In this document: one piece after another, positions 8,310 through 15,099 of the stretch | Numbering within the stretch: the stretch's first letter is position 1 | Layout: the number at the start of each line of letters is the position of its first letter | NCBI RefSeq assembly: GCF_013817365.1 | Contig: NZ_JACDCU010000005.1 | Location: 1-34,616 of the forward strand | Direction of reading: 5' to 3' | DNA from: Methylibium sp. | GTDB taxonomy: Bacteria; Pseudomonadota; Gammaproteobacteria; Burkholderiales; Burkholderiaceae_C | DNA: 34,616 nt | The notes under the pieces: generated by a model | Databases searched by the model: none | The model's input: only the letters and a program-made list of their open reading frames with translations | Told to the model about the DNA's origin: nothing | Program-made: the position numbers and the translations under genes

Positions 8310-9791
8310 TCACTCCACCGGCAAACTGATCACGAAGCAGCTCCCGCCACCCTCGCGCGCCTCGCAGCGCGCCTCGCCGCCGTGGTGGCGAGCGATCTGG
8401 CGAACGAGGCTGAGCCCCAGACCCACGCCGCCCGCCTGCTCGGCATGCCCGGGCAGGCGATAGAAGGGTTCGAAGATGCGTTCGCGCTGTGCCTCGGGGA
8501 CGCCGGGGCCGCGGTCGAGCACGCGCAACTCAAGCAGGTCACCGGCGCGCCTCATTTGCAATTCCGGGGCACCGGCGCCGCCGTAGCGGCATGCGTTCTC
8601 AAGCAAATTGCGCAAAGCGCGGCGCAGCAGCCGTTCGTCGCCGGAGAGCGTGTCCGGCAGCGGCGCGCCGCCGCCGTTCGCAGGGGCGAGCGGCGTGGCC
8701 AGCGGTTCAGCCGGCGGCGCCAGCGGCGCCTCGGGCAGATCCAGCGTCGCGTTGACGCGGGCAGCCTCCTCGGCGGCCAGCGCGATCAGGTCCACCGCCT
8801 CGCGCACCCGCTCGTCGACGCCGTCGGGGGAGCGCTCGTGGCGCGCGTCGAGCCGGCTGGCCAGCAGCACCTCCTCGACCAGCTGGTCGAGTTCGCGGAT
8901 GTTGCGTTCGATCTCGGCTTTGAGCGGGGCGCGCTGGGCGCCGGCCGCACCGTCGAGCATTTCCACCGCCATCTTCATACGCGCCAGCGGGGAGCGCAGT
9001 TCGTGGCTGGCGTTGGCGAGCAGCGAGCGATTGGCCAGCACCAGCGACTCCACGCGCGCGGCGGCCTGGTTGAAGCTGGCCGCCACCGCCGCGACCTCGT
9101 CCTTGCCGGAGGCATCGACGCGGTGATGCAGCGCACCGGCACCGAAAGTCTCGACGCCCTGCTTGAGCACTTCGAGCCGGCGCGTCAGCCGGCGCACCAC
9201 CGGATACGCCCCCGCGGCGACCGCCACGAACAGCAGCACCAGCGTGACGACCAGTCCGGTGCCACGGATGAACGCCGGCGGATCGCCGAGCAGCCCGCGC
9301 TGCGCCGCCCGTGCGCTGCTGCGCGTGCGATAGGGGCGCACCACCCACAGCACGCGACCATCGCTCAACTCCACGCGCTGCGGCGGCCGCTGGCCCAGCG
9401 CGGCGACGGCGGCTTCGCGGCGTGAATCGGCGTCTTCTTCTGCAGTGCCGGCATCCGGCGCGTTGCCGGGCGCGCCTTGCACCCCATCGCTGCGCGGATA
9501 GTCCGCCGCGGCGGCGATGCGCCGGCCCTGCTCGTCGTCGAGCGCGAGCGGCAGGCGCAGCCGGTCAGACCAGTCGAGCAGCGCCTGAGCCTGCTGCTCG
9601 GGCGGCGCCGTCGGCGGCGGCAAGGCGTTGCGGATCAACTCGCCCCAGGCCGTGACCCGCTCGGTCGCGTTGTCGCGAAAGCGTTCGCGCTCGGCCTCGA
9701 TGTTGTGCTGCAGCAGCCAGCCCGCCACCAGCGCGAACAGCAGCAGCAGCGCCACCACCGTGAGGTAGATGCGCAGGTAGAGCGTTCTCAT
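8310..9791 (-). CDS. OmpR-partner sensor histidine kinase (CpxA/RstB type)
   Basis: 493 residues with two membrane helices (about 6-28 and 178-198) around a periplasmic sensor segment, a HAMP domain (about 199-255), the dimerisation domain with phospho-acceptor His263 in 'NASHELRSPLARMKM', and an ATPase domain with Asn399 in 'RNLLENACRYGG', 'DRGPGVP' (426-432) and 'GVGLGLSLV' (455-463). Residues 353-379 form a Pro/Ala-rich low-complexity segment inserted before the ATP-binding core, unusual for the family. It follows its response regulator on the same strand after an insertion of about 111 bp, and a CpxP/Spy-like gene lies upstream. This arrangement suggests an envelope-stress or metal-responsive system, as in Cpx or Rst. 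The signal is not identifiable. Confidence 0.92.
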   Translation of the reverse strand: MRTLYLRIYLTVVALLLLFALVAGWLLQHNIEAERERFRDNATERVTAWGELIRNALPPPTAPPEQQAQALLDWSDRLRLPLALDDEQGRRIAAAADYPRSDGVQGAPGNAPDAGTAEEDADSRREAAVAALGQRPPQRVELSDGRVLWVVRPYRTRSSARAAQRGLLGDPPAFIRGTGLVVTLVLLFVAVAAGAYPVVRRLTRRLEVLKQGVETFGAGALHHRVDASGKDEVAAVAASFNQAAARVESLVLANRSLLANASHELRSPLARMKMAVEMLDGAAGAQRAPLKAEIERNIRELDQLVEEVLLASRLDARHERSPDGVDERVREAVDLIALAAEEAARVNATLDLPEAPLAPPAEPLATPLAPANGGGAPLPDTLSGDERLLRRALRNLLENACRYGGAGAPELQMRRAGDLLELRVLDRGPGVPEAQRERIFEPFYRLPGHAEQAGGVGLGLSLVRQIARHHGGEARCEAREGGGSCFVISLPVE

Positions 9792-9792
9792 G

Positions 9793-9916
9793 CGCCGGGC
9801 TCAGGGCGCGCTTCGCAAAGCCACGCAGCCGCAAACGACCGCGCGGTCGCGCGCTGCCAGCCTGCGCCCTGGCTTCGATCCCCGCTGGCGCGGGGCCCCT
9901 CTTCGCCGGGCTCAGG
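9793..9916. repeat. 111-bp insertion flanked by 13-bp direct repeats between regulator and kinase genes
   Basis: CGCCGGGCTCAGG occurs at 9793-9805 and again at 9904-9916. The right copy overlaps the stop codon of the response regulator and the left copy sits right in front of the kinase ATG. Removing one repeat plus the sequence between them would leave the regulator stop and the kinase start about 10 bp apart, the usual spacing for such pairs. The insert holds a GC-rich hairpin at 9880-9895 and no gene. It may be a small dispersed intergenic repeat; no second copy was noticed in this window. Confidence 0.6.
9880..9895. terminator. Hairpin inside the intergenic insertion
   Basis: CCCCGC (9880-9885) pairs with GCGGGG (9890-9895) around a TGGC loop. 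It lies in the regulator-kinase gap, where it could attenuate transcription or protect the message end. There is no T run in either direction. Confidence 0.35.
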
Positions 9917-10619
9917 CTGCTTCCGCATCCTGCTTCTTCGCGAACACGTAGCCCGCGCCGCGCACGGTGAGGATGCGGCGGGGCATCTTCGGGTCGTCTT
10001 CGATGGCGGCGCGGATGCGCGAGACGTGCACGTCGATCGAGCGGTCGAAGGCCTCCAGCGCATGGCCCTTGAGCGCGTCCATGATCTGGTCGCGCGAGAG
10101 CACGCGGCCGGGCGCGCGGGCCAGCACGAGCAGCAGGTCGAACTGGTAGCTGGTCAGCTCGCAGGGCTTGCCTTCCAGGCGCGCCTGGCGCCCACCGGGG
10201 TCGACCTCCAGCCGGCCGAAGCGCAGCACTTCGTCGTCGCCCTGCGGCGAGGTGCGGCGCAGCAGCGCCTTGACCCGAGCCAGCAGTTCGCGCGGCTCGA
10301 AGGGCTTGGGCAGGTAGTCGTCGGCGCCGAGCTCCAGGCCGATGATGCGGTCCATCGCCTCGCCGCGGGCCGTGAGCATGAGCAGCGGCAGGCTGCGCGT
10401 GCGCGGCGCCACGCGAAGCTCGCGGGTGAGTTCGAGGCCATCGCCGTCCGGCAGCATCAGGTCGAGCACCAGTGCGTCGTAGGGCTCGCGCGCCAAACGG
10501 TCGCGGCCGGCGGCCAAAGTCGGCACCGCTTCGACGCTGTAGCCGGCATGGCGCAGGTAGTCGCCCACCATGGCGGTGAGGCGGGCGTCGTCATCGATCA
10601 GCAGCAGTCGGGCACTCAT
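9912..10619 (-). CDS. OmpR-family response regulator (CpxR/RstA-like)
   Basis: 235 residues. The receiver domain contains 'RLLLIDDDARLT', phospho-acceptor Asp53 in 'ALVLDLMLPDGDG', 'LMLTARGEAMDR' and Lys in 'DDYLPKPFEPREL'. A winged-helix output domain follows, with 'LTSYQFDLLLVLARAPGRVL' and 'SIDVHVSRIRAAIEDDP', ending in the family's 'ILTVRGAGYVF'. The frame is open further upstream, but the ATG at 10619 begins exactly at the receiver domain and has a modest purine-rich site (GAGAAA) before it. It should activate or repress the CpxP/Spy-like gene upstream; a CpxR-like box sits in front of that gene. The partner kinase is downstream. Confidence 0.93.
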   Translation of the reverse strand: MSARLLLIDDDARLTAMVGDYLRHAGYSVEAVPTLAAGRDRLAREPYDALVLDLMLPDGDGLELTRELRVAPRTRSLPLLMLTARGEAMDRIIGLELGADDYLPKPFEPRELLARVKALLRRTSPQGDDEVLRFGRLEVDPGGRQARLEGKPCELTSYQFDLLLVLARAPGRVLSRDQIMDALKGHALEAFDRSIDVHVSRIRAAIEDDPKMPRRILTVRGAGYVFAKKQDAEAA

Positions 10620-10637
10620 GGCGGTTTCTCGAAGGGG

Positions 10638-10652
10638 GTAAATCCGCAGCGG
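10638..10652. promoter_or_regulatory. Weak half-site for the OmpR-type regulator upstream of its own gene
   Basis: GTAAA at 10638-10642, 19 bases before the regulator start, matches one half of a CpxR-type box; the second half (AGCGG after a five-base spacer) does not match. It is listed only because a much better box lies before the neighbouring CpxP-like gene. Confidence 0.2.
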
Positions 10653-10753
10653 TATTGAACGCACGCTGCGGCGGTCCGCGGGCAGGGCGCCTGAGAGGAT
10701 AGGCCACGAGCCTCGCTCAGCGCTGTGCAATGCCGTGCAGCGCTGCGGTGCTG

Positions 10754-10780
10754 GACGCCAAGGCCTGTGGCCTTGACGTC
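10754..10780. terminator. Hairpin downstream of the CpxP/Spy-like gene
   Basis: A 12-bp stem with one mismatch (arms 10754-10765 and 10769-10780, three-base loop) lies between the end of the CpxP/Spy-like gene and the regulator gene, all on the minus strand. It has no T run. It could lower read-through from the abundant CpxP-like message into the regulator gene, or be a transcript-end stabiliser. Confidence 0.4.
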
Positions 10781-10823
10781 CGCACGCCGCGCTTGCGCCC
10801 GCGGATCGCGTGGGCCGCGAGGC

Positions 10824-11360
10824 TCAACCGGCCGGGGCGTCGAGCTGCCGGCGCTCGCGGTGGTGCTTCTTCATCAGCTCACGCCGATCCCTCTGCTTCT
10901 CGGCCATCTGCGCGCGCTGTTCCGGTGTAAGCACGCGGCTGATGTCGAGCATGGCCCGGGTCACACGCTGGCTGGTCTGGTCGTGCTCGGCCAGCATCTG
11001 CCGGCGCAGCGCCTCGACCGCGTTCGCGTCGACCGTCGGTTGAGCAAAGAGCTCCATTTGCTGTTGGCGCAAGGAGCGGGCGGCCACGCGGCGATCCTTC
11101 GTCTCGGCCGCCGCTGCCTCGGCAATCTGCCGTACCTGAGCACGTTGCGCCTCGGTCGCGTTCACGCTGTCGAGCATGCGCTCGACGTGGCGCGGCGAGC
11201 CGCCCATCACCCCGCCGGCGTGGTGGCCGTGGTGCTTGTACTTGGCGTCCTGGCCTCGGCCGGGTTCGGCCCACGCAGTGACGCTGGCGCCTGCCAGCGC
11301 CACGGCCACTCCGAGCAACACGCCGCGCATGCCGCGCGAAGACACAGTGGAAAGCTTCAT
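10824..11360 (-). CDS. CpxP/Spy-family periplasmic protein
   Basis: 178 residues. It begins with a signal peptide (basic start, 'GVLLGVAVALAGASVTAWA'), followed by a His-rich segment ('KYKHHGHHAGG') and then a long charged helical region. The LTxxQ-type repeats of the family are seen as 'VNATEAQRAQVRQI' and, best, 'LTPEQRAQMAEKQRDRR'. The mature protein should be a small helical periplasmic chaperone or metal-responsive sensor accessory. The His cluster may bind metal (inference). The start at 11360 places the signal peptide correctly; a longer open frame exists upstream. It is the first gene before an OmpR-type regulator and kinase, matching the cpxP-cpxRA layout, and a CpxR-like box lies 82 bp upstream of its ATG. 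Confidence 0.88.
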   Translation of the reverse strand: MKLSTVSSRGMRGVLLGVAVALAGASVTAWAEPGRGQDAKYKHHGHHAGGVMGGSPRHVERMLDSVNATEAQRAQVRQIAEAAAAETKDRRVAARSLRQQQMELFAQPTVDANAVEALRRQMLAEHDQTSQRVTRAMLDISRVLTPEQRAQMAEKQRDRRELMKKHHRERRQLDAPAG

Positions 11361-11659
11361 CGTGAGTCCCTGCAAGAACACCCCGGTGCGGGGCGGTACA
11401 GCCATGCTCGGTGGCGGGGGTGAAGACGGCTTGGGCCTGGGGTAAAGATGTGTGAACCGCTCGCGTTCGCCGGCCCTCCCTTCAGGCAGGCAGCAGCCGC
11501 TCGTGGCGAACACCGTGCCTGCACTGTTGCCCCGTGGCCCCTAGCTCGCAAACCTTCTTGGGGATACGCAAGCCGCATCGTGCCTGCAAGAGTTCGACGT
11601 GCTGCGCGGCAGCCGACGAGCTGTGCCGACAGCCCGCTTACAACCTCAAGGAGACCCTC
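11361..11659. promoter_or_regulatory. Divergent promoter region between CpxP/Spy-like and haem peroxidase genes
   Basis: About 300 bp without a supported gene. It should hold the promoters of both divergent genes. The clearest element is the CpxR-like box at 11442-11456; the ribosome-binding site of the peroxidase (AAGGAGA, 11648-11654) is at its right end. I see no other repeat or operator. Confidence 0.5.
11442..11456. promoter_or_regulatory. CpxR-like operator (GTAAA-N5-GTGAA)
   Basis: The sequence gtaaagatgtgtgaa matches the known CpxR consensus GTAAA-N5-GTAAA at nine of ten defined bases. It lies 82 bp upstream of the CpxP/Spy-like ATG, in a shared divergent promoter region, and a CpxR/RstA-like regulator is encoded two genes away. 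That combination makes it a believable site, though a 10-base match alone can occur by chance. Confidence 0.5.
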
Positions 11660-13147
11660 ATGGCAGGACACGGAAAAGTCTATCGGGCAGGCGACAGCCC
11701 GCCCAACTCGAGCTTCTACGACCAAGGCAAGTTCGGCCGCCTGTTCGGCAACCTGCCCGCCTTCGCCGCCGACACGCCGAGCAAGCGCGCCGCGCTCAAG
11801 GAGCTCGGCAAGCAAGGCGGCCTCATGGACGCGATGGATCAGCTCACCGCACACCCGCGCGACCTCATCACCGACGCCAACCTGTCGCTCAACAACTCCG
11901 ACAACCCCGACATGCCGGCCGGCATGACCTTCCTCGGCCAGTTTCTCGATCACGACCTCACGCTCGACATCACTTCCAGCCTGGAGCAGCAGGTCGATCC
12001 GGAGCTGATCCAGAACTTCCGCACGCCGGCGTTCGAGCTCGACAGCGTCTACGGGCAGGGCCCGCAAGGCTCGCCCGCGCTCTACGACCAGAGCGTCGAC
12101 GAAGGCCGCACCACCTTCCTGGTCGAGGCCATTCCCGGCTCGCCCGGCAAATGCCGCGACGGCTCGCAGAAGTTCGACCTGCCGCGCAACAGCCAGGGCA
12201 CGCCGATCATGGGCGACCCGCGCAACGACGAGAACATGGTTCTTTCGCAGTTGCACGTGGCGATGCTGCGCTTTCACAACGCGATGGTCGCCAAGGTCAA
12301 GGCCGACACCGGCAGCACCAACACGCACGAGATCTTCACCGAGGCGCAACGCCTCGTGCGGTGGCACTACCAGTGGATCATCGTGCACGAGTTTCTGCCC
12401 AAGACCATCGGCCAGGCACTGGTCGACGACATCCTCGAGAACGGCCGCAAGCACTACAAATGGCGCAACGCGCCCTACATCCCGGTGGAGTTCTCGGTAT
12501 CGGCCTACCGCTTCGGCCATTCGCAAATCCGCTCGAGCTACCGCGTCAATTTCGGCCCTGTATCGACCGGTGAGGTGTTCGCCCTGCTCTTCAACGACAA
12601 CCTCGCCGTCAGCCCGATCGCCTTCGACATGCGCGGCGGCACCCGTGCCGCCGACCGCTTCATCGACTGGCAGACCTTCTTCGATTTCGGCAGCCCGCCG
12701 CCGCGCAACAACAAGCGCATCGACAGCAAACTCTCGAGCGTGCTGTTTGATCTTCCGGGCATGCCGGGCGGGGAGCCGCAATCACTGGCCGGGCGCAATC
12801 TGCTGCGCCACCTGACCTTCAAGCTGCCGTCCGGCCAACGCGTCGCCAAGGCCATGAAAGAAGACCCGCTGACCCCTGCCGAACTGGCTGATCTGGCGCC
12901 GCTGCACCTGGACGACAGCACGCCGTTGTGGTTCTACATCCTCAAGGAGGCGGAACTGCGCGCCGACGGCAAGCGGCTCGGCCCGGTGGGCGGACGCATC
13001 GTCGGCGAGGTCTTCATCGGCGTCTTGGAGGGCGACGCCATGTCCTACCTTCGTCAGGAGCCCGACTGGACGCCGACCCTCGGCGGCAACGACCAGTTCA
13101 CGATGGCCGATCTGCTCAACGCCGCAGGAGTCGTGACGGCCCTTTGA
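11660..13147 (+). CDS. Animal-type haem peroxidase (peroxidase-cyclooxygenase superfamily)
   Basis: 495 residues. Family landmarks appear in order: distal His98 in 'FLGQFLDHDLTLD', the catalytic Arg/Glu motif 'GDPRNDEN' (Arg188, Glu191) followed by 'LHVAMLRFHNAMV', then 'HEFLPKTIG', and the proximal haem ligand His287 in 'SAYRFGHSQIRSSYRVN'. It should oxidise halides or organic substrates with peroxide; the substrate is unknown. No signal peptide is visible at the N-terminus and there are no RTX repeats, so it is either cytoplasmic or exported by an unrecognised route. The ATG at 11660 has AAGGAGA six bases upstream and is preferred to earlier in-frame starts. It shares a promoter region with the CpxP/Spy-like gene, which hints at control by envelope or oxidative stress. 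Confidence 0.9.
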   Translation: MAGHGKVYRAGDSPPNSSFYDQGKFGRLFGNLPAFAADTPSKRAALKELGKQGGLMDAMDQLTAHPRDLITDANLSLNNSDNPDMPAGMTFLGQFLDHDLTLDITSSLEQQVDPELIQNFRTPAFELDSVYGQGPQGSPALYDQSVDEGRTTFLVEAIPGSPGKCRDGSQKFDLPRNSQGTPIMGDPRNDENMVLSQLHVAMLRFHNAMVAKVKADTGSTNTHEIFTEAQRLVRWHYQWIIVHEFLPKTIGQALVDDILENGRKHYKWRNAPYIPVEFSVSAYRFGHSQIRSSYRVNFGPVSTGEVFALLFNDNLAVSPIAFDMRGGTRAADRFIDWQTFFDFGSPPPRNNKRIDSKLSSVLFDLPGMPGGEPQSLAGRNLLRHLTFKLPSGQRVAKAMKEDPLTPAELADLAPLHLDDSTPLWFYILKEAELRADGKRLGPVGGRIVGEVFIGVLEGDAMSYLRQEPDWTPTLGGNDQFTMADLLNAAGVVTAL

Positions 13148-13158
13148 AAAGCCGGGAA

Positions 13159-13181
13159 GGCGGGCCGCAGCAAGGCCCGCC
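13159..13181. terminator. Bidirectional terminator-like hairpin
   Basis: GGCGGGCC (13159-13166) pairs perfectly with GGCCCGCC (13174-13181) around a seven-base loop. It lies 11 bp after the peroxidase stop and before the end of the convergent LysR gene. No T run follows on either side, as is common in high-GC genomes. Confidence 0.5.
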
Positions 13182-13242
13182 GCCGAGGGACGGCTTCGGT
13201 TTCACCGCCGGAACCCGAATTCCAGCACTCGCCGGGACCTGC

Positions 13243-14148
13243 TCACAATCGCTGGCAGAACTCCATCAGGTGGTTGCGGAACCACTGGTGACCTTCGTCC
13301 GACTCGACCGACTCGTGCCAGATCAGGTACACGGGGAACTGCGGAATGCGCAAGGGCACCGCATGTGACTTCAAGCGGAAGTTGTCGGCATACAAGTACG
13401 CCATGCGCCGGGGCACGGTGCCGATCATGTCGGTGGTCTGGACGATCACCGGCATCGAGACGAAATGCGGCACCCTCACCGCGATGCGACGTTGAAGCCC
13501 GCGCTTGTGCAAGGCCAGATCGATCATCGGCCGAGCGTTGGAAGGGGCGGCCAGCACGACATGAGGCAAGGCCAGGTACAGCTCTAGCGTGAGCCGCTCG
13601 CTGACCAGGGGATGATCGCGGCGCGTCAGGCTCAACAGCGTTTCGGTCAGCACGCAGGTGTTGCGGTAGGCCGACTCGGTCAATACGAAGTAGTCGAGCG
13701 CCAGGTCGACCGCGCCCTCGCGCAATTCGGCCTTGAGTTGCGCGCTCGACTCCGGGCGGATCCTGATCCGGATGTTCGGCGCCACCTCGGCGAGCCACTT
13801 GATGAAGCCCGGCAGGATCACCGCCTCACCGTAGTCCTCCACGGCAATGACGAATTCGCGGTCGGAGCGGGCGAAGTCGAAGGCCTCGTCACCGCGCAGG
13901 CCGCGCTCGAGCACATTCAGCGCCTGACGAATCGGATCGGCGAGCTTCTTCGCTCGCGGCGTGGGCCACATTCCTTGCGCACTGCGCTCGAACAGCGGGT
14001 CCTGCAGCCGCTCGCGCAGCCGGGCCAGGGCGTTGCTGACGGTTGGCTGCGACAAGTGCAGCTTGTGCGCCGCCTTGGAAATGCTGCGCTCACCGTAGAT
14101 CGCATCGAAGACCAGCAGCAGGTTCAGGTCGAGGGTGCGCAGGTTCAT
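13243..14148 (-). CDS. LysR-type regulator of the left acyl-CoA operon
   Basis: 301 residues, normal for the family. The N-terminal winged helix-turn-helix has 'LDLNLLLVFDAIYGERSISK' and 'AAHKLHLSQPTVSNALARLR' (about 6-50), followed by an effector-binding domain. The opening resembles the NodD/LinR branch. It diverges from the enoyl-CoA hydratase gene with 109 bp between starts; LysR proteins usually control the divergent operon in answer to a pathway metabolite. That gap contains a T-N11-A box and a repeated element. The effector is unknown but is probably the substrate or an intermediate of the adjacent pathway (inference). Confidence 0.93.
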   Translation of the reverse strand: MNLRTLDLNLLLVFDAIYGERSISKAAHKLHLSQPTVSNALARLRERLQDPLFERSAQGMWPTPRAKKLADPIRQALNVLERGLRGDEAFDFARSDREFVIAVEDYGEAVILPGFIKWLAEVAPNIRIRIRPESSAQLKAELREGAVDLALDYFVLTESAYRNTCVLTETLLSLTRRDHPLVSERLTLELYLALPHVVLAAPSNARPMIDLALHKRGLQRRIAVRVPHFVSMPVIVQTTDMIGTVPRRMAYLYADNFRLKSHAVPLRIPQFPVYLIWHESVESDEGHQWFRNHLMEFCQRL

Positions 14149-14156
14149 GCAGCGGA

Positions 14157-14205
14157 CTATTCGGAATCTGAATTCTCTCTATTCGACATTGAAAGTTGCT
14201 GAATA
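14157..14205. promoter_or_regulatory. LysR-type operator region
   Basis: The perfect dyad attcggaatctgaat at 14159-14173 is a classic LysR box (TTC-N7-GAA, i.e. T-N11-A). The heptamer CTATTCG starting at 14157 recurs at 14179, 22 bp or two helical turns away, and there begins a looser dyad TATTC-N16-GAATA (14180-14205). This two-site layout matches recognition and activation sites of LysR regulators in a divergent promoter. Confidence 0.6.
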
Positions 14206-14257
14206 ACAAGGCCACTCCGACACTTGCCCTCTGGCAACGAGTCGGGAGACGAACGCG

Positions 14258-15040
14258 ATGGCCGAAGACACCGCACCGGTGCTCATGGATCGGCCGCTCG
14301 ACGGCGTCACTCGGCTGCGGCTGAACCGGCCGCAAGCGCGCAACGCGCTGAACACGGCCATGCGCCAGGCGCTGGCTCAGGCGTTCACCGAGCTCGATCG
14401 GGATACCGGCACGCGCTGCGTCGTCCTGTGCGGGGCGCCCACCTACTTTGCTGCGGGTGCAGACCTGAAGGAAATCGCCCCACTGGGCAGCGCCGAAGTC
14501 TTCAAACTCGACGTGCCGCGCTATTGGAAGGCGATCGCCGACTTTTCCAAGCCCCTGATTGCGGCGGTAGCCGGCCCGGCGCTGGGTGGCGGCTGCGAAC
14601 TCGCCCAGCATGCCGACATCATTCTTGCCGCGCGCAACGCGAAGTTCGGCCAGCCGGAGATCGGCGTGGGCATCATGCCCGGCGGCGGCGCGACCCAACG
14701 CCTTGTCAAGGCACTCGGCAAGTACCGCGCGATGAAGTTGTTGCTGACCGGCGAGCCGGTCAACGCCGAAGAAGCGCTCGCGATGGGGCTGGCCAGCGAA
14801 GTGGTCGACGACGACGCCCTCGAATCACGCGCGCTGGAACTCGCCGCGCACATCGCCTCGCGCCCGCCGATCGCGCTGCGCCTCATCAAGGAAGTGGCGC
14901 TCGCCGGCGCCGACGCACCACTGGCCACCGGTCTGATGCTGGAGCGGCGCGCGTTCGAGTTGCTGTTCGACACGGCCGATCAGAAGGAGGGCATGCAGGC
15001 CTTCGCGGAGCGTCGCCCGCCTGCCTTCGTCGGCCGATGA
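14258..15040 (+). CDS. Enoyl-CoA hydratase (crotonase family)
   Basis: 260 residues, the standard length. It should add water across the double bond of a 2-enoyl-CoA. Both catalytic Glu residues are present: Glu114 in 'GGGCELAQHADI' and Glu134 in 'FGQPEIGVGIMPGGGATQRL'; the oxyanion loop 'AAGADLKEI' is also intact. It is the first gene of the left operon, directly opposite the LysR gene, with GGGAGA upstream of the ATG. In this operon it would act after the glutaryl-CoA-dehydrogenase-like enzyme and before the thiolase-like/DUF35 pair. The acyl chain it prefers cannot be told from sequence. Confidence 0.92.
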   Translation: MAEDTAPVLMDRPLDGVTRLRLNRPQARNALNTAMRQALAQAFTELDRDTGTRCVVLCGAPTYFAAGADLKEIAPLGSAEVFKLDVPRYWKAIADFSKPLIAAVAGPALGGGCELAQHADIILAARNAKFGQPEIGVGIMPGGGATQRLVKALGKYRAMKLLLTGEPVNAEEALAMGLASEVVDDDALESRALELAAHIASRPPIALRLIKEVALAGADAPLATGLMLERRAFELLFDTADQKEGMQAFAERRPPAFVGR

Positions 15041-15099
15041 GCCCGGCCGCCCCGCCCTTCGACACAACAACGCTATCCACTTTTCAAGGAACAAGCTTC

